The position numbers and the translations under genes were made by a program. Positions 27,335 through 36,631 of a stretch of 64,000 nucleotides of DNA are shown here, piece after piece; the first letter of the stretch is position 1; each line of letters starts with the position of its first letter. The notes below the pieces were generated by a model, which saw only the letters and a list, made by a program, of their open reading frames with translations, ran no database searches and was not told the DNA's origin. The DNA lies in NCBI RefSeq assembly GCF_023920705.1, contig NZ_CP094657.1:4092001-4156000 (forward strand). Direction: 5' to 3'. Source of the stretch: Acinetobacter sp. XS-4. GTDB lineage: Bacteria; Pseudomonadota; Gammaproteobacteria; Pseudomonadales; Moraxellaceae.

Positions 27335-27409
27335 ATCTAAAACATGCGGCTTTAATCTTTTTTGTTTAGAATCATCTTTATATCTTTTTGCTGTTGATTC
27401 GAGATCGGT

Positions 27410-28765
27410 ATGCCAAGCAAGTCTTTAGAAAAGTCGCATAATAACCCCCAGCATTATGTACACTGGTTTCGACACTCAGCACCCTACATTAATGCTCACC
27501 GCGATAAAACATTCGTATTGATGTTTGGTGGTGAAGCAGTCCGTCATCCTAACTTCGAACATATCATTCATGATATTGCGTTACTTCACTCTCTTGGTAT
27601 TCGCTTAATTCTCGTGCACGGCGCACGTCCGCAAATTAATCAAAATCTTAAGGAAAAAGGAATTGAAACCCCTTTTTATGACAACAGCCGTATTACTACA
27701 CGCGAATCTTTAAGCTGTGTCATGAGTGCCGTAGGCTCTATTCGTCTAGAAATTGAAGCATTGCTTTCTATGGGCTTAGCAAACTCACCGATGTACGGTG
27801 CTCGAATAGATGTCGTATCGGGTAATTTTGTGACTGCTAAACCTTATGGCATTCGTGATGGCATGGATTTCCAGCTTACAGGTGAAGTTCGTTCAATAGA
27901 TACCGATGCAATTGAACGACACCTCGATAATCATAATATTGTTCTACTGGGGCCAACAGGTTATTCCACTACAGGCGAAGTCTTTAACTTGCGGGCGGAA
28001 GAAGTTGCGACAAAAACTGCAACTTATTTAAAAGCAGATAAACTCATTTTTCTTGGAGAGCAACAAGGTCTTCTGAATGAAGATGAACAAATATTACGTG
28101 AGTTAAGCCCACATCAATTAGACTACTATATTCAACAATACCAAACCATCAGTCCAACACTCACTTTGCATTTGCAACAAGCAAAAAAAGCGTCTTTATC
28201 AGGTGTACACCGCGTTCATCTTATTTCCTATGCCTATGATGGCGCCCTTCTCGAAGAGTTATTTACTCGAGATGGTATAGGAACCATGATTACCGATGCG
28301 CATTATGAAGAAGTTCGCATGGCCCATATTAAAGATGTGGGTGGTTTAATGAATTTATTACGTCCTTTAGAAGAAGAAGGTATCTTGGTTTATCGTTCAC
28401 GTGAACGTCTGGAGCAAGAAATCAGCCAGTTCGCTGTCATTGAACGCGACGGTATGATTTTAGCGTGTGCTGCGCTGTATCCAATTCCGACTGAATTTAA
28501 CGAAACTCGTTCTGCAGAAATTGCCTGCGTTGCAGTACATCCAAGTTATCGTAAATCAAACCGTGGTAGCCAAATTTTGCAATTTCTTGAAGAAAAAGCC
28601 AAAGAACAAGGTATTCGTCAATTATTCGTTTTAACAACACGTACTGCTCACTGGTTTTTAGAACATGGTTTTCATCAGGTCAGTGTGGATGAGTTACCGA
28701 ATGCCCGTCAGGCACTTTATAACTACCAAAGGAATTCTTTAGTCTTTAAGAAACTACTTCCCTAG
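27410..28765 (+). CDS. argA: Amino-acid N-acetyltransferase (N-acetylglutamate synthase) ArgA
   Basis: The 451-residue protein joins an amino-acid-kinase domain (residues about 20-290; FVLMFGGEAVRHPNF and LILVHGARPQINQNL) to a C-terminal GNAT acetyltransferase domain. The latter shows ILACAALYPIP, the acetyl-CoA loop HPSYRKSNRGSQILQFLEEKA, seen as two pieces, and HWFLEHGF. This is the classical ArgA layout. It acetylates glutamate, the first step to arginine, and is feedback-inhibited through the kinase-like domain. It stands alone; a strong hairpin follows. Confidence 0.95.
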   Translation: MPSKSLEKSHNNPQHYVHWFRHSAPYINAHRDKTFVLMFGGEAVRHPNFEHIIHDIALLHSLGIRLILVHGARPQINQNLKEKGIETPFYDNSRITTRESLSCVMSAVGSIRLEIEALLSMGLANSPMYGARIDVVSGNFVTAKPYGIRDGMDFQLTGEVRSIDTDAIERHLDNHNIVLLGPTGYSTTGEVFNLRAEEVATKTATYLKADKLIFLGEQQGLLNEDEQILRELSPHQLDYYIQQYQTISPTLTLHLQQAKKASLSGVHRVHLISYAYDGALLEELFTRDGIGTMITDAHYEEVRMAHIKDVGGLMNLLRPLEEEGILVYRSRERLEQEISQFAVIERDGMILACAALYPIPTEFNETRSAEIACVAVHPSYRKSNRGSQILQFLEEKAKEQGIRQLFVLTTRTAHWFLEHGFHQVSVDELPNARQALYNYQRNSLVFKKLLP

Positions 28766-28809
28766 CCTTTGCTCTTTTTAAGATATTCTTATTTCAGATA
28801 AGCTTAGTT

Positions 28810-28858
28810 AAAAAAGTACATCCATAAACACTATTAATTTATGGTTGTACTTTTTTTA
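28810..28858 (+). terminator. Terminator after argA
   Basis: AAGTACA-t-CCATAAA pairs with TTTATGG-t-TGTACTT, a long stem, followed by seven Ts. Confidence 0.85.
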
Positions 28859-29099
28859 AATCTCTATTTTTTAATGTTTTAATATTTTTTATTTTATTTA
28901 CATGAGCTTACCCGCAATTCATTAAATATATTTCTATTAGATAAATCACTTTTTTGCATAAGTTTATAGCCTATTGTTTTTAGCTTTTTTTTGCATAAAT
29001 AAAGACCGAATACTTATTTTTTCTGAAATAAAAATCCCTTTAGGGTATCTGCTCATCCAATTATTTTTTCTTTTTCTCTTTCGGGGAGCACGAAATCTC
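28859..29099. promoter_or_regulatory. AT-rich upstream region of the ssu operon
   Basis: This strongly AT-rich stretch carries no gene. A GGGGAG ribosome site lies about 12 bases before ATG 29100. TATAGCCTATTGT near 28966 resembles a -10 element, but no confident -35 or Cbl-like site could be picked out. The upstream open frame from 28974 is judged non-coding because a lipoprotein signal starts at 29100. Confidence 0.4.
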
Positions 29100-30068
29100 A
29101 TGGCACTTTTCAACACCACTTCATGGGCAAAATATTCAGTCATCGCAGCCAGCCTTGCTGGAGTGATGATGTTAAGTGGTTGTGCCAAAAAAGAGGAACA
29201 GGCCACCACAACTTTAAATATTGGCTATCAAAAATATGGCATTCTTCCTATTTTAAAGGCTCGTGGTGACCTAGAAAAAGTACTAAAAGAACAGGGCGTG
29301 CAAGTAAAATGGGTTGAGTTTCCTGCTGGACCTCAATTGCTTGAAGGCTTAAATGTAGGGAGCGTTTCACTCGGTGAAGCAGGTGAAGCACCACCCATCT
29401 TTGCTCAGGCTGCCAATCCCAATTTAGTCTATGTCGCAAACCAACCTGCTGCACCCAAAGCTGAAGCACTATTGGTACAAAAAGACTCTCCAATCCACTC
29501 TATTCAAGATTTAAAAGGCAAGCGTGTTGCTCTTAATAAAGGTTCGAATGTTCATTACCTATTATTAAAAGTTCTAGAAGCCAACAACTTAAACTTAAGT
29601 GATATTCAACCTGTTTATTTACCGCCATCAGACGCTCGTGCAGCTTTTGAAAAAGGTGCAGTAGATGCATGGGTCATTTGGGATCCGTTCTTTGCAGCAG
29701 CTGAACATCAAATTCAAGCTCGAGTTTTAGCGACTGGTGAAAACTTGGTAAGCAATCATCAGTTCTATCTAGCTGACCGTAAATTTGCAGAAAATAATCC
29801 AAAAGTTCTGAGCACAGTTGTGCAAACCCTTAACCAGACAACTGAATGGGTGAGTTCACATCAGGATGAAGCTGCGAAACTACTCGAAAAACCTACAGCA
29901 CTTGAGTTTGATGTACTCAAAACTTCCATTTCACGTATGGGTTTTGGAGTTCAGCCAATCTCTGACAAGGTGGCACAAGAACAACAACAAGTAGCTGATG
30001 CCTTTTATGCGCAAAAGCTCATTCCTAACAAGCTCACCATTCAAGATGCCATTCTAAAACTGAAATAA
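29100..30068 (+). CDS. ssuA: Sulfonate ABC transporter substrate-binding lipoprotein (SsuA-like, copy 1)
   Basis: Read from the ATG at 29100 (322 residues) the N-terminus is a lipoprotein signal, KYSVIAASLAGVMMLSGC, with Cys28 lipidated. The rest is an NMT1/SsuA-type binding protein: TLNIGYQKYGILPILKARG, WVEFPAGPQLLEGLNVGSV, GEAGEAPPIFAQAAN and GAVDAWVIWDPFFAAAE. It captures aliphatic sulfonates for the SsuBC transporter encoded downstream. The following gene is a paralogue without the lipid anchor. A 34-bp hairpin-forming sequence separates them. Confidence 0.9.
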   Translation: MALFNTTSWAKYSVIAASLAGVMMLSGCAKKEEQATTTLNIGYQKYGILPILKARGDLEKVLKEQGVQVKWVEFPAGPQLLEGLNVGSVSLGEAGEAPPIFAQAANPNLVYVANQPAAPKAEALLVQKDSPIHSIQDLKGKRVALNKGSNVHYLLLKVLEANNLNLSDIQPVYLPPSDARAAFEKGAVDAWVIWDPFFAAAEHQIQARVLATGENLVSNHQFYLADRKFAENNPKVLSTVVQTLNQTTEWVSSHQDEAAKLLEKPTALEFDVLKTSISRMGFGVQPISDKVAQEQQQVADAFYAQKLIPNKLTIQDAILKLK

Positions 30069-30078
30069 ACCCAGCTTG

Positions 30079-30112
30079 GGCACAGCTTAAATAATCATAT
30101 AAATGCTGTGCC
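30079..30112 (+). repeat. Intercistronic inverted repeat between the two ssuA genes
   Basis: GGCACAGC pairs with GCTGTGCC across an 18-base AT loop, without a following T-tract. It is not a terminator; an RNA hairpin that protects or sets apart the upstream message is likely. Confidence 0.6.
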
Positions 30113-30140
30113 TGACCTCAAGGGGAACAAGGATATCAAT

Positions 30141-31124
30141 ATGCAACATCAGTCATTATTTAATAAGAGTCAGTGGGCACAATTAGCTAAACGCATCAGC
30201 GCAGTCACTGTATTAGGCTTAACAATCGCAGCACCAGCTTGGGCAATTGACCCAACGGTGAAAGAGCTTCGTATCGGTTTTCAAAAAAGTTCAATTAATT
30301 TTGCGATTGCCAAACAGCAAAAATTATTTGAACAAGAATTCCCAAATGCCAAAATCTCTTGGAATGAGTTCCCTGCTGGCCCACAAATTTTAGAAGCTTT
30401 AGCCGTCGGTTCCCTTGATGTCGGAGTTACTGGGGATACTCCTCCAGTCTACGCTCAAGCAGCTGGTAAGCCTTTATATTACATTGCCTATGAAGCAGCT
30501 AAACCATTGGCATCGGCAATTTTAGTTCCTAAAAACTCGCAGCTCAAACAACTTAAAGATCTTAAAGGCAAACGCATCGCGCTGCAAAAAGGTTCGAGTT
30601 CACATTACTTACTTGTACAAGCCATACGTAAAGCAGGTCTAAACTGGAGCGACATTACTCCAATCTGGCTTACTCCTGCCGATGCTCGCGCAGCATTTCA
30701 AAAAGGTGCTGTTGATGCATGGGCAATTTGGGACCCTTACTTCGCTTCAGCACAACTAGAAGATCAAGCTCGTATTCTTGCATCAGGTAAAGGCTTAAGC
30801 CCGAACTATACATTTTATTTAGCCGCTCCAGACTTTGTTAAACAACATCCGAAAGCTGTTTCTGGACTCATCAAACAAATCAATCAAGCTGACAAATGGG
30901 TTCAAAGCCATCAAACAGAAACGGCAACAGCCATTGGCCAAAGCACAGGACTAAAGCCTGCGACCAGTGACTTATTTATTAAACGCCGTCCTCGTCCTTC
31001 ATCAGCCGCTCCGCTGAACAGCAAAGTGATTGCTGAGCAGCAGCAACTCGCAGACATCTTTACTCAACAAGGCATCATTCCAAAACCAATCAGCATCAAA
31101 CAAGCTGTTTGGATTGCCAAGTAA
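30141..31124 (+). CDS. ssuA: Sulfonate ABC transporter periplasmic substrate-binding protein (SsuA, copy 2)
   Basis: From the ATG at 30141, behind AAGGATATCAAT, the product has 327 residues with a Sec signal peptide that ends ...IAAPAWA before IDPTV. The mature part is SsuA: ELRIGFQKSSINFAIAKQQK, WNEFPAGPQILEALAVGSLD, VGVTGDTPPVYAQAAGK, KGAVDAWAIWDPYFASAQ. It is close to the E. coli protein and is a free periplasmic binder, whereas the preceding paralogue is membrane-anchored. It is the second gene of ssuA-ssuA-ssuD-ssuC-ssuB. The basic stretch KRRPRPSSAAP near residue 280 is unusual. Confidence 0.93.
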   Translation: MQHQSLFNKSQWAQLAKRISAVTVLGLTIAAPAWAIDPTVKELRIGFQKSSINFAIAKQQKLFEQEFPNAKISWNEFPAGPQILEALAVGSLDVGVTGDTPPVYAQAAGKPLYYIAYEAAKPLASAILVPKNSQLKQLKDLKGKRIALQKGSSSHYLLVQAIRKAGLNWSDITPIWLTPADARAAFQKGAVDAWAIWDPYFASAQLEDQARILASGKGLSPNYTFYLAAPDFVKQHPKAVSGLIKQINQADKWVQSHQTETATAIGQSTGLKPATSDLFIKRRPRPSSAAPLNSKVIAEQQQLADIFTQQGIIPKPISIKQAVWIAK

Positions 31125-31150
31125 TTTCAATAGACATATAGGTAATGCAC

Positions 31151-32326
31151 ATGAAAATTTTCTGGTTTATTCCTACCCACGGTGATAGTCGCTATTTAGG
31201 TACAAGTAAAGGTGCTCGTCAGGTTGACCATGCCTATATGAAGCAAATTGCTGTGGCAGTAGATAATTTAGGTTATGAAGGTGTACTTATTCCAACAGGT
31301 CGTTCATGTGAAGATCCTTGGATTACGGCGGCTAGCCTGATTGATGCAACTCAGCACCTTAAGTTTTTAGTCGCGTTACGTCCAGGTGTAACAACACCTG
31401 CATTGGCAGCTCGCATGGCTGCAACATTTGATCGCTTGTCGAATGGTCGCGTGTTACTCAACCTAGTGACTGGTGGTGATGAAGCTGAACTGCGCGGCGA
31501 TGGTTTATATGAAGATCACTCGACCCGTTATCAAACTGCCAATGAATATGTAAAAATCTGGCGTGAAATTTTGACACGCTCACATACAGGTGAAGCATTT
31601 ACCTTTCACGGCGAACGCTTACAAGTGGACGATGCAAAACTGCTTTATCCACCTGTGCAAAAGCCTTATCCACCACTTTGGTTCGGTGGCTCTTCAGACG
31701 TCGCTGTCGATCTTGCAGCTGAGCAAGTGGATACTTATCTCACTTGGGGTGAACCCCCAGCAGCAGTCAAACAAAAGATCGAACATGTTCGTGCCAAAGC
31801 TGAGGCTAAAAGCCGTAAATTAACTTACGGCATTCGCTTACATGTGATTGTTCGCGAAACCAATGAACAAGCTTGGGCAGCAGCTAACGAACTTATCCAA
31901 TATCTTGATGATGCAACTATTGCTGCGGCACAGAAAAAATTTGCGCAGATGGACTCTGTAGGTCAACAGCGTATGGCAGCTCTTCACGGCGGTAATCGAG
32001 ACAAACTTGAAGTATCTCCAAACCTTTGGGCGGGTATTGGTTTAGTCCGTGGTGGCGCTGGTACAGCACTTGTAGGTGATCCAGAAACAGTCGCTGCCCG
32101 CATTCAGGAATATGCTGATTTAGGTATTGATACCTTTATTTTCTCTGGCTATCCGCATCTTGAAGAGTCTATCCGGTTTGCAGAATTAGTATTTCCACTA
32201 CTACCAATCGAAACTCGCGCCAAACTTGCTCAACCTAATTTAACCGGCCCATTCGGTGAAATTATTGCTAACAACTATGTTCCAGACGAGAAGAAGCAAA
32301 ATGATTCCGTCAAGGAGCCTGCATGA
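31151..32326 (+). CDS. ssuD: FMNH2-dependent alkanesulfonate monooxygenase SsuD
   Basis: A 391-residue bacterial luciferase-like TIM barrel. [22 protein letters not shown] at the start (given here in part), [20 protein letters not shown] near residue 77, [15 protein letters not shown] near 108 and [20 protein letters not shown] near 176 are characteristic of SsuD. It splits C1-C14 alkanesulfonates to aldehyde and sulfite using reduced FMN. The FMN reductase SsuE is not in this operon and must come from elsewhere. The ATG at 31151 is preferred over one 6 bases earlier because of the AGGTAATGCAC spacing. It overlaps ssuC by four bases. Confidence 0.96.
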   Translation: MKIFWFIPTHGDSRYLGTSKGARQVDHAYMKQIAVAVDNLGYEGVLIPTGRSCEDPWITAASLIDATQHLKFLVALRPGVTTPALAARMAATFDRLSNGRVLLNLVTGGDEAELRGDGLYEDHSTRYQTANEYVKIWREILTRSHTGEAFTFHGERLQVDDAKLLYPPVQKPYPPLWFGGSSDVAVDLAAEQVDTYLTWGEPPAAVKQKIEHVRAKAEAKSRKLTYGIRLHVIVRETNEQAWAAANELIQYLDDATIAAAQKKFAQMDSVGQQRMAALHGGNRDKLEVSPNLWAGIGLVRGGAGTALVGDPETVAARIQEYADLGIDTFIFSGYPHLEESIRFAELVFPLLPIETRAKLAQPNLTGPFGEIIANNYVPDEKKQNDSVKEPA

Positions 32327-33120
32327 GTAAAGATGAAAGTATTGTTTCACGTGGAACAAAACAAATCGGGCAGCATTTGCTGCCTTGGATTTTCCCAATT
32401 GTTCTTTTGGTTGTTTGGCAAATTGCCTCAAGTTCAGGTCTTTTAGAAAGTCGCATTTTACCAGCACCGACTGCCGTCGTTTCTGCTTTTTGGCACTTAC
32501 TCGTTAGTGGAGAATTATGGCATCACGTTAAGGTAAGTGCTGGTCGCGCTTTGCTTGGACTTTTGGTGGGTGGTGGCTTAGGTTTACTCTTAGGTTTACT
32601 TAATGGCTCTTCACGCTTCGCCTCTACCCTGCTCGATACAACCTTGCAAATGATTCGCAACATTCCCGCATTAGCACTTATTCCACTCGTAATCTTATGG
32701 TTCGGTATTGATGAAACAGCGAAATTATTCTTGGTCGCAGTAGGCGTTTTCTTTCCAATTTATATCAATACCTATCACGGTATTCGATCAGTTGACCCTC
32801 AATTGATTGAGATGGGCAAAAGCTACGGACTCTCACGTTGGCAGCTCTACAAAGAAATTATTCTTCCAGGTGCAATGCCTTCTATTTTAGTGGGTCTACG
32901 TTTTGCTTTAGGTTTGGTTTGGGTATTGCTCATTGTCGCTGAAACCATTTCGGCTCAAGCAGGTATTGGTTATATGACCATGAATGCACGTGAATTTTTA
33001 CAAACAGATGTCGTTCTGGTCGGTATTCTTCTTTACGCCTTACTAGGCAAACTGGCAGATGTTTTAGCACAACTTTTAGAACGCTATTTACTACGTTGGC
33101 ACTCTGGATATCAGAAATAA
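32323..33120 (+). CDS. ssuC: Sulfonate ABC transporter permease SsuC
   Basis: The protein has 265 residues with about six membrane helices. The permease signature that contacts the ATPase is seen near residue 165-185: [20 protein letters not shown] followed by [11 protein letters not shown] (EAA loop). It forms the membrane channel of the sulfonate importer with SsuB and the SsuA proteins. The start overlaps the ssuD stop (ATGA). Codons 7-12 of this gene contain a perfect 16-bp parS-like palindrome, an unrelated chromosome-partition signal embedded in coding sequence. Confidence 0.95.
   Translation: MSKDESIVSRGTKQIGQHLLPWIFPIVLLVVWQIASSSGLLESRILPAPTAVVSAFWHLLVSGELWHHVKVSAGRALLGLLVGGGLGLLLGLLNGSSRFASTLLDTTLQMIRNIPALALIPLVILWFGIDETAKLFLVAVGVFFPIYINTYHGIRSVDPQLIEMGKSYGLSRWQLYKEIILPGAMPSILVGLRFALGLVWVLLIVAETISAQAGIGYMTMNAREFLQTDVVLVGILLYALLGKLADVLAQLLERYLLRWHSGYQK
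32343..32358. promoter_or_regulatory. parS: parS-like ParB-binding site inside ssuC
   Basis: TGTTTCACGTGGAACA, identical to the reverse complement of the classical bacterial parS sequence TGTTCCACGTGAAACA. ParB proteins load at such sites near the replication origin for chromosome segregation. Confidence 0.85.
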
Positions 33121-33133
33121 GGGAGCTTAGAAC

Positions 33134-33934
33134 ATGACAAATCTGAATTTAAATATTAATCAAAATGAAGTGCAGCTCATTCCTGAAAGTCCAGCAGAAT
33201 CACAAGAACCGACATTAGGTGCAGAGATTCTGATTGAGCAACTTTATAAATTCTATGGCGAGGTAAAGGTCCTTGAAGATCTTGACCTACACATTCAGCC
33301 AGGTGAGTTTTTAGCAATTGTTGGTCGAAGTGGCTGTGGCAAAAGTACGTTACTACGTTTAATTGCTCAACTTGAAAAAGCCAGTTTTGGGGAAATCAAA
33401 TTCAAATCTGCCCGACATTTGCGTGAAGGCATTACTAACGATGATATTCGAGTAATGTTCCAAGACCCACGCCTACTTCCTTGGAGAAATATCCTTCAAA
33501 ATGTTCAACTGGGTTTACCTAAAGCCCAACATTCTTTAGCGGAAGAATTACTGGAAAAAGTCGGTTTAAAAGAAAAATCTGGGCAATGGCCTTCACAACT
33601 CTCAGGTGGACAACGTCAGCGTACAGCCCTAGCACGTGCATTATCTCATACACCACGTATTTTGTTGTTAGATGAACCTTTAGGTGCATTAGATGCCCTA
33701 ACTCGTCTTGAGATGCAAAGCTTGATTGAGCGCTTGTGGAAAGAGCAAGGTTTTACTGCCATTTTAGTCACACACGATGTAAGTGAAGCAGTACAATTAG
33801 CTGACCGTATTATCTTATTAGATAAGGGGCAAATTGCTCAAAGTTTCCAAGTTAATTTGCCACGTCCTCGTAAAAAAAGTATTAGTTTTTCCCAACTTGA
33901 GCAACAAGTACTCGATGCGGTTTTGGCAACTTAG
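33134..33934 (+). CDS. ssuB: Sulfonate ABC transporter ATP-binding protein SsuB
   Basis: A 266-residue ABC ATPase with Walker A ([14 protein letters not shown] near residue 72), Q-loop ([12 protein letters not shown] near 108), signature [15 protein letters not shown] near 156, Walker B ([13 protein letters not shown]) and the switch histidine (VTHDVSEA). [12 protein letters not shown] is typical of the nitrate/sulfonate/taurine branch. It powers uptake through SsuC. It is 13 bases after ssuC behind an AAGGGAGC site and is the last gene of the operon, followed by a strong terminator. The N-terminal 30 residues are an extension compared with E. coli SsuB. Confidence 0.95.
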   Translation: MTNLNLNINQNEVQLIPESPAESQEPTLGAEILIEQLYKFYGEVKVLEDLDLHIQPGEFLAIVGRSGCGKSTLLRLIAQLEKASFGEIKFKSARHLREGITNDDIRVMFQDPRLLPWRNILQNVQLGLPKAQHSLAEELLEKVGLKEKSGQWPSQLSGGQRQRTALARALSHTPRILLLDEPLGALDALTRLEMQSLIERLWKEQGFTAILVTHDVSEAVQLADRIILLDKGQIAQSFQVNLPRPRKKSISFSQLEQQVLDAVLAT

Positions 33935-33983
33935 GGTTGTGATGAATAATGAGAACTGTTTAACCGAAAAACACCCAATTTAC

Positions 33984-34018
33984 GAGCAATAAAACTGCTG
34001 TTTTATTGCTCTTTTTTA
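33984..34018 (+). terminator. Terminator after ssuB
   Basis: GAGCAATAAAAC pairs perfectly with GTTTTATTGCTC around TGCT, followed by six Ts. Confidence 0.92.
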
Positions 34019-34193
34019 GGGCGAAATTTAAAAAATATTTTTAAGAATAACAATAAACTAGTGAATCTCACTATTTTTTGCACAATAGTATATCTATTAC
34101 GCAAATAACTAGCCGTTTTTTGATTAAAAAAGCAAGACACCTGTGCACAAATCAAACAATTTCCCTTACAATGGGAATATTATTTTTTTAATT

Positions 34194-34814
34194 ATGCAGC
34201 AGATGGAACAAAAAAAGAGTACCCAAAAGCGCAATCAGCTTCTTGCTGCCGCCCTTGACGTATTTTCAGTCTATGGGTTCACTGGCGCAAGTCTGGATGA
34301 AATTGCCCAACTCGCCGACATGCATAAGTCGAATATTTTCTATTACTACGAAAATAAAGAGTCTTTATATGTAGAAGTGCTCACAACTGTTTTACAAAAA
34401 TGGTTGGCTCCCTTACAAACTTTAGAATCTGAATTAGAACCAGCCGAAGCCTTATCTCACTATTTAATACAAAAAATCGAACTGTCTCGTAGCCAACCGA
34501 AAGCATCTAGATTGTTTGCATTAGAAATCATTCAAGGCGCTCCGCATATTTTACCTATACTCAAAGGGCCATTAAAAAAACTATTTAAGCGCAAAGCTAA
34601 AGTCATTCAGACGTGGCAGGAAGAAGGGAAAATTTCACCAGATATCGACCCAGAATTATTAATTTTAAATATTTGGGGCCTTACGCAAAACTACGCAGAT
34701 TTTGCAACCCAAATGGAAATGGTGACCGGAAAAACACTTCGTAACCGAAGCATGTTCCAACGCTCAATTGAGCATACAGTCCACCTGATGCTCTACGGCG
34801 TATTGCCTCGTTAA
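34194..34814 (+). CDS. TetR-family regulator of the RutR type
   Basis: Taken from the ATG at 34194 (206 residues); the frame is open from a GTG at 34143 but the extra part is not TetR-like. The DNA-binding helices are seen at QLLAAALDVFSVYGFTGASL and DEIAQLADMHKSNIFYYYEN. The C-terminal half (YLIQKIELSRSQPKASRLFALEI split here, LNIWGLTQNYADFATQMEMVTGKTL) follows E. coli RutR closely. RutR senses uracil and controls pyrimidine use. Here the gene follows the ssu operon and no rut gene is in the window, so the ligand may differ. A bidirectional terminator follows. Confidence 0.83.
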   Translation: MQQMEQKKSTQKRNQLLAAALDVFSVYGFTGASLDEIAQLADMHKSNIFYYYENKESLYVEVLTTVLQKWLAPLQTLESELEPAEALSHYLIQKIELSRSQPKASRLFALEIIQGAPHILPILKGPLKKLFKRKAKVIQTWQEEGKISPDIDPELLILNIWGLTQNYADFATQMEMVTGKTLRNRSMFQRSIEHTVHLMLYGVLPR

Positions 34815-34817
34815 AAC

Positions 34818-34852
34818 AAAAAAAAGATCGGCAAATTTGCCGATCTTTTTTT
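34818..34852. terminator. Bidirectional terminator between the RutR-like gene and the nucleosidase
   Basis: AAAGATCGGCAAA pairs with TTTGCCGATCTTT, with runs of A and T outside. The nucleosidase stop codon lies at its right edge. Confidence 0.92.
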
Positions 34853-35417
34853 AGAAGTGATTTTGATAAAGAGCCAAAAGTTTTTGAGCACCTAATAATA
34901 AATTTTCTTCCCAATCCACATGTGCCGTGTCATCTGCCCCATCAGTAATATACTTCACCGAAATCAGGCGTACACCTAACTTATGGCAGACTTTGGCCAA
35001 GGCATAGCCTTCCATATCCACCACATCACAAGCTACTTTTGGCTGACCCGTTTCAAATGAATCACCAGTTCCACAAATTGCTTTTGGTAAATCAGTAAAA
35101 TGCGAATGAAGATGAATCTCTGCTGCCAAGTGATCATCTAATGGCGTTACACCTACTTCAAACCCTAAGGGTGAAACATCCATATCACGTTGTACAAAAG
35201 TCTTCACCTCGACTAAATCATGTCGATTAAATGCAGAGCTTCCAGCTGTACCCAAGTTAATTAAAGTTTTACATCCTGTTTTTTGAATAACCTCAAATGC
35301 TTTAAAGGCAGCATTAATCTTACCTATACCACTGTAATGGACTTCAACACCTGCTTGTTCAAACAAACCTTTAGATTCATTAGGAAGCGCCATAATTAAA
35401 GCAATATCGGTATTCAT
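34851..35417 (-). CDS. Phosphorylase-superfamily nucleosidase (MTA/SAH nucleosidase-like)
   Basis: A 188-residue member of the purine nucleoside phosphorylase/nucleosidase fold, shorter than E. coli Mtn (about 230). Seen are IALIMALPNESKGLFE at the start, the GIGKINAA loop near residue 31, LINLGTAGSS near 52 and VDMEGYALAKVCHKLG near 133, whose Met-Glu contacts the ribose. ISVKYITDGADD follows near 150 with the catalytic Asp. Such enzymes cleave adenine from 5'-methylthioadenosine or S-adenosylhomocysteine. Because of the length, another nucleoside substrate is possible. The ATG at 35417 has no strong ribosome site. Confidence 0.8.
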   Translation of the reverse strand: MNTDIALIMALPNESKGLFEQAGVEVHYSGIGKINAAFKAFEVIQKTGCKTLINLGTAGSSAFNRHDLVEVKTFVQRDMDVSPLGFEVGVTPLDDHLAAEIHLHSHFTDLPKAICGTGDSFETGQPKVACDVVDMEGYALAKVCHKLGVRLISVKYITDGADDTAHVDWEENLLLGAQKLLALYQNHF

Positions 35418-35497
35418 TCAAAAAGCTCAAATCAAAATTAAATAAATTAGAAAATAAGTATAAATCAGGTGCAAAAGCTTTTTGCACCTTTTCATCA

Positions 35498-36631
35498 TTA
35501 CTGCATTTTTTGTTGTAAGGCGATTAAGCAAGGAGAGAAAAACAGTTGGCCGCTATATGCGCCTGCTAGCGTTTTCTTCATTACCACGCCCCACATTGTT
35601 AATAATAAAAGACTCAATGCCACAGCAACATATTGTAAAAATACGATTTCAACCTGATGCCCTAAATTAAATAGCGCCAAAATAAATACGCCTAATGGAA
35701 AAGTTAACCCCCACCAACCTAAGTTGAATGGAATACCTGTCTTTGCGTGACGAAGCGTTGTTAAAATCGCAAGACCCAACCACCATAACCCGAAGCCTAA
35801 AAGCACCAGACTGCCTACAATTCCTAAAGCTTGAAAGACATTCGCAAATTGGTGAAATCCTACATTTGGCGCTACTCTTTGGGCTTGCTCACCTAGTAAC
35901 AACAAACCTAATGCACCAGTACCAATCGGGCCTAAAGAAAGCCAGCTAGAAATTGCGACTTCTTTTTCAGGTAATTGATGCAAAGCCATACGCAACATTA
36001 GAATTGTCAAAATAGCAAACGCTGGTAAAACAGAAATTCCCCAAAGTACGTAGCCAGCCATTAATAAATGAAAGCTATGCAAATCTGCTGGTAAATGAGC
36101 GACTAACATGCCTGCTGAACTTGCTGCTACTTCACAGGCAACCACTGGTAATAACCAGATTGCGGTCATCGTATGTAGCTGATGGTTCTGACGGCTAAAC
36201 ATACAAAACGGTACGATCCACGCAATTGCTAGCGCTAAAAAGACATCGATGTACCATAAAGCTTGAGCAATATGTATCGCAACTTCACCGTAAAGCCCAA
36301 TACCGAAGCTTAAAAAGCCATTCAATATTGTAGCGAGCCCCATTGGGATAGCGCCTAAAAACAAGCTCATATTTGGATGGTTAAATATTTGCTTCGCTTC
36401 ATGAGGGAAAAGAAACCATCGCAATAAATAGAGAGCAGAAAAAACGCTAAATAAAACAATATTAAATTGCCATAACAAAGTTGCTAACGTGAATAAAAAC
36501 GATTGAGCAAATGGAAGCTGAATTAAAATCATACTGACCACACCAGTACCCATAGTCGCTGTAAACCAATTTGGGGTAAAATGTCGTATAACATCTTTGC
36601 TATGATTTAATTGGTAAAAAGGTTTTTTCAT
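35498..36631 (-). CDS. TDT-family (TehA/SLAC1-like) anion transporter or sulfite exporter
   Basis: A 377-residue membrane protein with ten predicted helices. The N-terminus HFTPNWFTATMGTGVVSMIL matches the tellurite-resistance/dicarboxylate transporter family. LGPIGTGALGLLLLGEQAQ near residue 232 and the helix-5 phenylalanine/glycine pattern fit SLAC1/TehA channels. Family members move malate, sulfite or chloride. The nearby ssu operon releases sulfite, so sulfite export is an attractive guess, but the genes are 1.5 kb apart on opposite strands. It is divergent from ribF with about 200 bases between them. Confidence 0.82.
   Translation of the reverse strand: MKKPFYQLNHSKDVIRHFTPNWFTATMGTGVVSMILIQLPFAQSFLFTLATLLWQFNIVLFSVFSALYLLRWFLFPHEAKQIFNHPNMSLFLGAIPMGLATILNGFLSFGIGLYGEVAIHIAQALWYIDVFLALAIAWIVPFCMFSRQNHQLHTMTAIWLLPVVACEVAASSAGMLVAHLPADLHSFHLLMAGYVLWGISVLPAFAILTILMLRMALHQLPEKEVAISSWLSLGPIGTGALGLLLLGEQAQRVAPNVGFHQFANVFQALGIVGSLVLLGFGLWWLGLAILTTLRHAKTGIPFNLGWWGLTFPLGVFILALFNLGHQVEIVFLQYVAVALSLLLLTMWGVVMKKTLAGAYSGQLFFSPCLIALQQKMQ

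Noticed and set aside
28398..28411. CGTTCACGTGAACG palindrome within argA as a third parS
   Set aside because: Only the central CACGTG and part of the arms match parS; several mismatches make it a coincidental palindrome.
28974..29099. N-terminal extension of the first ssuA frame
   Set aside because: The lipoprotein signal starts at 29100, and the extra 42 codons would bury it.
30079..30112. Hairpin between the ssuA genes as a terminator
   Set aside because: No T-tract follows and the operon clearly continues; kept as an intercistronic repeat.
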